DNA from: Anodontia alba
Lineage: Eukaryota > Mollusca > Bivalvia > Lucinida > Lucinidae
Assembly (NCBI GenBank): GCA_964016985.1
Contig: OZ024821.1
Coordinates: 93,362,093-93,426,092, forward strand
Direction of reading: 5' to 3'
Length of the DNA stretch: 64,000 bases
Shown here: positions 61,116 to 64,000 of the stretch, piece by piece
How positions within the stretch are numbered: the first letter of the stretch is position 1
Layout of the letters: each line of letters begins with the position of its first letter
Notes under the pieces: model-generated
Told to the model about the DNA's origin: nothing
The model's database searches: none
Seen by the model: only the letters and a program-made list of their open reading frames with translations
Translations under genes and position numbers: made by a program

Positions 61116-61137
61116 CTAAAACAAATACAATTACTCT

Positions 61138-61416
61138 GAATGTCCTAAAATTTTCAAACACTCTATTCTATATTTTTTTTGTTTTTTTTTTGCCTAAATT
61201 TTGCTTTTTGTGTATTTATTTCTTAAACTATGTGGATTTGGATTGGCAAAATTAATAGTGTAGACCCTGATCACACTGCTCCTTCAGGAGCAGTCTGTCA
61301 GGGTCCACACTGTTTGCCAATCCACCTGAAGGAGCAGTCTGATCTGGTTCTGCACTAATTGAATATGTCATTTTATTGGCAACTTTGGTGTACAAAAGTT
61401 TAGGACATTTACCATA
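61138..61416. mobile_element. Family D foldback with duplicated arm next to exon 1
   Basis: ATGTCCTAAAATTTTCAAAC left, TTTAGGACATTTACCAT right. Core GACCCTGATCACACTGCTCC; a third arm CTGAAGGAGCAGTCTGATC follows. Confidence 0.68.
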
Positions 61417-61555
61417 GTAAACCTTTTCAGTCCTAAGTCTCAAAGTCTTTAAATTTAGGCACAAGCATTGTTTCAAATAGAGGTGTCAGTCAAAAATAAA
61501 AAAATAGAATGGCAAACACTTTAGATCCTGATGAGATGGCTCATTGTGACTGGGT

Positions 61556-61768
61556 TTAACCCTTGTCTTGCTGAATAAATTAAAATGCCACGCCCACTTC
61601 TAATTTCCAGCCAATCAGATTACTTGACCTGGTTTTTTGATAGAAATTCACATATTTAATGACAAACAGTGCAGATCCAGATCAGTTGGCTTCTTCAGAA
61701 GCCAACTGATCTGGATCTACACTGTTTGCTAAGATAGGGCATGTCATGTTCAGCAAGAGAAGGGTTAA
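61556..61768. mobile_element. Family E foldback MITE
   Basis: TTAACCCTTGTCTTGCTGAA left, CAGCAAGAGAAGGGTTAA right; tip intact. Confidence 0.77.
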
Positions 61769-61769
61769 G

Positions 61770-61982
61770 CATTTACCCTAAATATTAAGACTCCTAAAAC
61801 TGTTACAATACCAATCCTAAAGTTTGAACAGTCCATTTTACTACCTGCTGGTGCATCTAAAACTGCTGGATGAATGGCAAACAGTGTAGACCCTGATCAG
61901 ATGCCATCTTCTGCAGCATCTGATCAGGGTCTACACTTTTGTTCAGGCCTGTGTGTCCCAATACCTAGGGTACATATGGTAG
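61770..61982. mobile_element. Family C foldback MITE
   Basis: CATTTACCCTAAATATTAAG left, AAACAGTGTAGACCCTGATC core, AATACCTAGGGTACATATGG right. Directly next to family E. Confidence 0.72.
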
Positions 61983-62035
61983 TTAGCACCCAGAAAAAAT
62001 ATCAGTGAAATATTAAAGGGACATTATCAATGCAG

Positions 62036-62190
62036 GGATGGAAAAAAACTAACTTTGCAAAGGGAGCTACGGTAATTAAAAATATCCCCCTTTGAGAAAA
62101 CACTGGTAAGACGGGTAATTTATTCATAAGATTTGAATTGCCCTTTTCAAAAATGACTGCTCCCCTTTGCAACATTGGTAAAGTTAAGCA
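62036..62190. repeat. Foldback, singleton
   Basis: AACTTTGCAAAGGGAGC faces CTCCCCTTTGCAACATT across AATATCCCCCTTTGAG. Confidence 0.45.
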
Positions 62191-62191
62191 A

Positions 62192-62345
62192 TTAACCTTT
62201 AAAACACCAAGACAACATTCTATTTTTTTATCCAAGGAATAAAAGTGCCTGATATTTCAAATGTATTAACTCATATGAAATGTCAAGCCTTATATTCTCA
62301 AAAAAAAAAATTGTTGTCTGGCACTTCTTGCAGTCTGCATCTTTA
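62192..62345. mobile_element. Family G foldback, truncated
   Basis: TTAACCTTTAAAACACCAAG left; GAAATGTCAAGCCTTATATT arm; right end lost. Confidence 0.52.
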
Positions 62346-62352
62346 GACCGGG

Positions 62353-62641
62353 TGCACCACAACCTCTTTACAACACTTTTGTTGGGATCCAAAGCAAAAA
62401 CTACCATGTTAATTAAACAACTGTGTAGTATCCAAACAAAATGTATAGATTATATAGAAAATTACCATTAATGATCTGACAGAAATGTATACATTATAAA
62501 TAAAAATGTGTCCATTTATGGTCATTTTTCTATATAATCAATGCATTTTTGTTTGGAAACAATGCTTTTGAGGTTCACCTTTAAACCATCTTATATCTGA
62601 AACCATTTTATAATGAAGTCTTATAAAGAAGTTTGGGTGTA
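62353..62641. mobile_element. Family I foldback MITE
   Basis: ACCACAACCTCTTTACAACA left, TCTTATAAAGAAGTTTGGGT right; ATTTATGGTCATTTTTCTAT arm. Confidence 0.62.
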
Positions 62642-62862
62642 TTTACATTTATAAGAGAAGCACAACTAACACATAATGTTCTGATAACTGGAAAATAAGG
62701 GGACAGGAAGCAGGAGGACTAAGAAGGTACAAAAAAGGCAGAGAAGGGAATGAAATGAGCCCTTTTTTGTTTGCTGGTCAACAGAAAACAACAAGTTTGA
62801 TACATTTAAAAAAATTCAGTGGACAACTGTACTTATTTTAATGTGATCCTTTGTAACTGCAA

Positions 62863-63054
62863 TTAACCCTTAACTGCACAACTGACATTTTGATTTTTTA
62901 AAATCATTTTTTAAAGAAAATAAGTCTTGACATTTCATGTGAATCATCTGCAGAACAGACAATTCATATGAATTGTCAAATTCTGAAGACTTATTTTCTC
63001 TAAAAAATAGAATGTTGTCTGGTATGAATTTTGCTTGATACTTTAAGCATTAAA
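62863..63054. mobile_element. Family G foldback MITE
   Basis: TTAACCCTTAACTGCACAAC left, core GACATTTCATGTGAATCATC, TTGATACTTTAAGCATTAA right. Confidence 0.66.
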
Positions 63055-63211
63055 TTTCTTCCTAACATACTCTAAAGTTCCCTGTCATTTTCTCTTAGTG
63101 ATCACTTGGTTGTTTTGATTGTCTAGTGTTGACTGACAGGAGCACAGCTGGAATTCAAATTCATTCAGTAGTCCTGATATTCCTTTTACAGCTTAGAAAA
63201 CATTTTTTTAT

Positions 63212-63433
63212 TAAGGTAAATGTCCTAAAATTTTGAACACTTTATTCCATACTATTTTGGCCTAAAGTTTGCTTTTCAAGCAGTTGTTTCTTAAAATACT
63301 TTGTGGAATGGCAAACAGTGTAGACCCTGATCAGACTGCTCTTTCAGGAGCAGTCTGATCTGGGTCTGCACTGTTTGCATATATCATTTTCTCAGAAACT
63401 TTGGTGTTCGAAATTTTTGGACATTTACCATAT
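63212..63433. mobile_element. Family D foldback MITE
   Basis: AGGTAAATGTCCTAAAATTT left, CTGCTCTTTCAGGAGCAG tip, TTTTGGACATTTACCAT right. Confidence 0.76.
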
Positions 63434-63591
63434 TTTTGATACTGCAGGACTATTCTTATTTTTATGAAAAACACATTTCTTACACTATTTTTATGACAAC
63501 TAATTTAATTCAGAACATCTTCCTTGGAAAATCCTAAAATACAGTGTATTGTTAATTTTCTATCACTTTTGCACAGCTGTATGTCAGAAAA

Positions 63592-63780
63592 ATGTTAAAA
63601 TGCCAAACAAAACTGCAGTGAAAGTCAGTTTAAATTTTATTATTTTTCAGAGAAAATAAGGCTTAACATTTCATGTGAATTGTCTGCCAGATAGATAAAT
63701 GTCAAGCCTTATGTTCTCTGGAAAATAACAAAAAAGTATTTCAAAATGTCATTTGCAGCAGTTGTGATTGGCACATTTCA
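63592..63780. mobile_element. Family G foldback
   Basis: TTAAAATGCCAAACAAAACT left, GGCTTAACATTTCATGTGAA core, CAGTTGTGATTGGCACATTT right. Confidence 0.6.
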
Positions 63781-63896
63781 GGATGACTTTCCATTTCAAA
63801 GCAGAAATAATCTCTCTTCACCAGCATATCTATATATACAAATCAAAAGTTCTAACCAGCCACCTGTTGGCTTAAATCATTTGACGTTTCCTGTTC

Positions 63897-63915
63897 AAAA
63901 AAAAAAAAAAAAAGA
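63897..63915. repeat. Poly-A tract
   Basis: A-run followed by GAAGAAAAATCAG. No exon seen between here and the window end. Confidence 0.6.
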
Positions 63916-64000
63916 AGAAAAATCAGAAAATAAAACTATTTTGATTTTTTGCCAAATACAATCATCACTATACTGATATTCAAAAGGTGAAGCATCAAAT

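Noticed and set aside
1341..60018. Regularly recurring palindromes as a CRISPR array
   Set aside because: Copies are hundreds to thousands of bases apart, of several families, with MITE ends; the window is eukaryotic.

Overview
The window looks like animal genomic DNA, most likely from a bivalve mollusc; the species is not resolved. The reasons are an AT-rich sequence, spliced coding exons with GT/AG borders, very many short foldback (MITE-like) elements, tRNA-type SINE heads, and two long elements built like the bivalve 'pearl' repeats (tandem units of about 155 bp followed by an ACGG microsatellite and a hairpin). There are no bacterial-type genes, no CRISPR array and no tRNA or rRNA gene.

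One host gene fills the window. It lies on the minus strand from 61115 down to 898 and is open at both ends. I could chain 23 exons (22 firm, one candidate microexon at 21217-21255). Every splice phase fits, and the exons together encode 4,911 nt, or 1,637 codons. The protein is about 1,280 residues of coiled coil broken by Ser/Pro-rich linkers, then a basic/Ser-rich linker and an SH3 domain (5956-6138), a short linker, and the start of an FN3 domain (898-1118). The FN3 sequence and the SH3-FN3 order point to the RIM-binding protein (RIMBP/TSPOAP1) family, which scaffolds presynaptic active zones and calcium channels. The coiled coil is unusually long, and only about 100 residues separate the SH3 from the FN3.

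Almost everything else is intron packed with repeats. Family letters used below: A = foldback with GGGCCCAGTTGTTCAAAG ends (7 copies). B = foldback with a shared ATATGTTGTGGGTACTCATT core and three kinds of outer arm (B1 ends CATAGCTCCAGATAAGG, B2 ends near GGACTTGTTAAGG, B3 ends near ATTATGAAAACACGCC). C = ends TACCATATTTACCCTAA. D = ends ACGGTAAATGTCCTAAAA. E = TTAA-CCCTTGTCCTGCTGAA ends. F = TTAA-CCCATTTTAGTC ends. G = TTAA-CCCTTAAAGCACCAA ends with a GACATTTCATGTGAAT core. H = G-like core with other ends. I = CCACAACCTCTTTATAACA ends. J = AAAGGAAAGAATTTGCTC core. K = ends near CAGAAAATGTACCTTC. E, F and G have TTAA/CCC termini as expected for piggyBac-type MITEs.

Other mobile DNA: two 1.26-kb non-autonomous hAT elements with perfect 8-bp target duplications (18743-20009, 34120-35381), two Tc1/mariner-type MITEs, two pearl-like elements, a 5'-truncated non-LTR retrotransposon on the plus strand (39772-40335) and several SINEs. 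The most striking pattern is modularity: the same inner hairpin (AACAGTGTAGACCCAGATCAG-like) is found inside families C, D, E and F, a G/D chimera and, decayed, the hAT elements, although their ends differ. Elements are repeatedly nested, and many sit 11-45 bp from exon borders.
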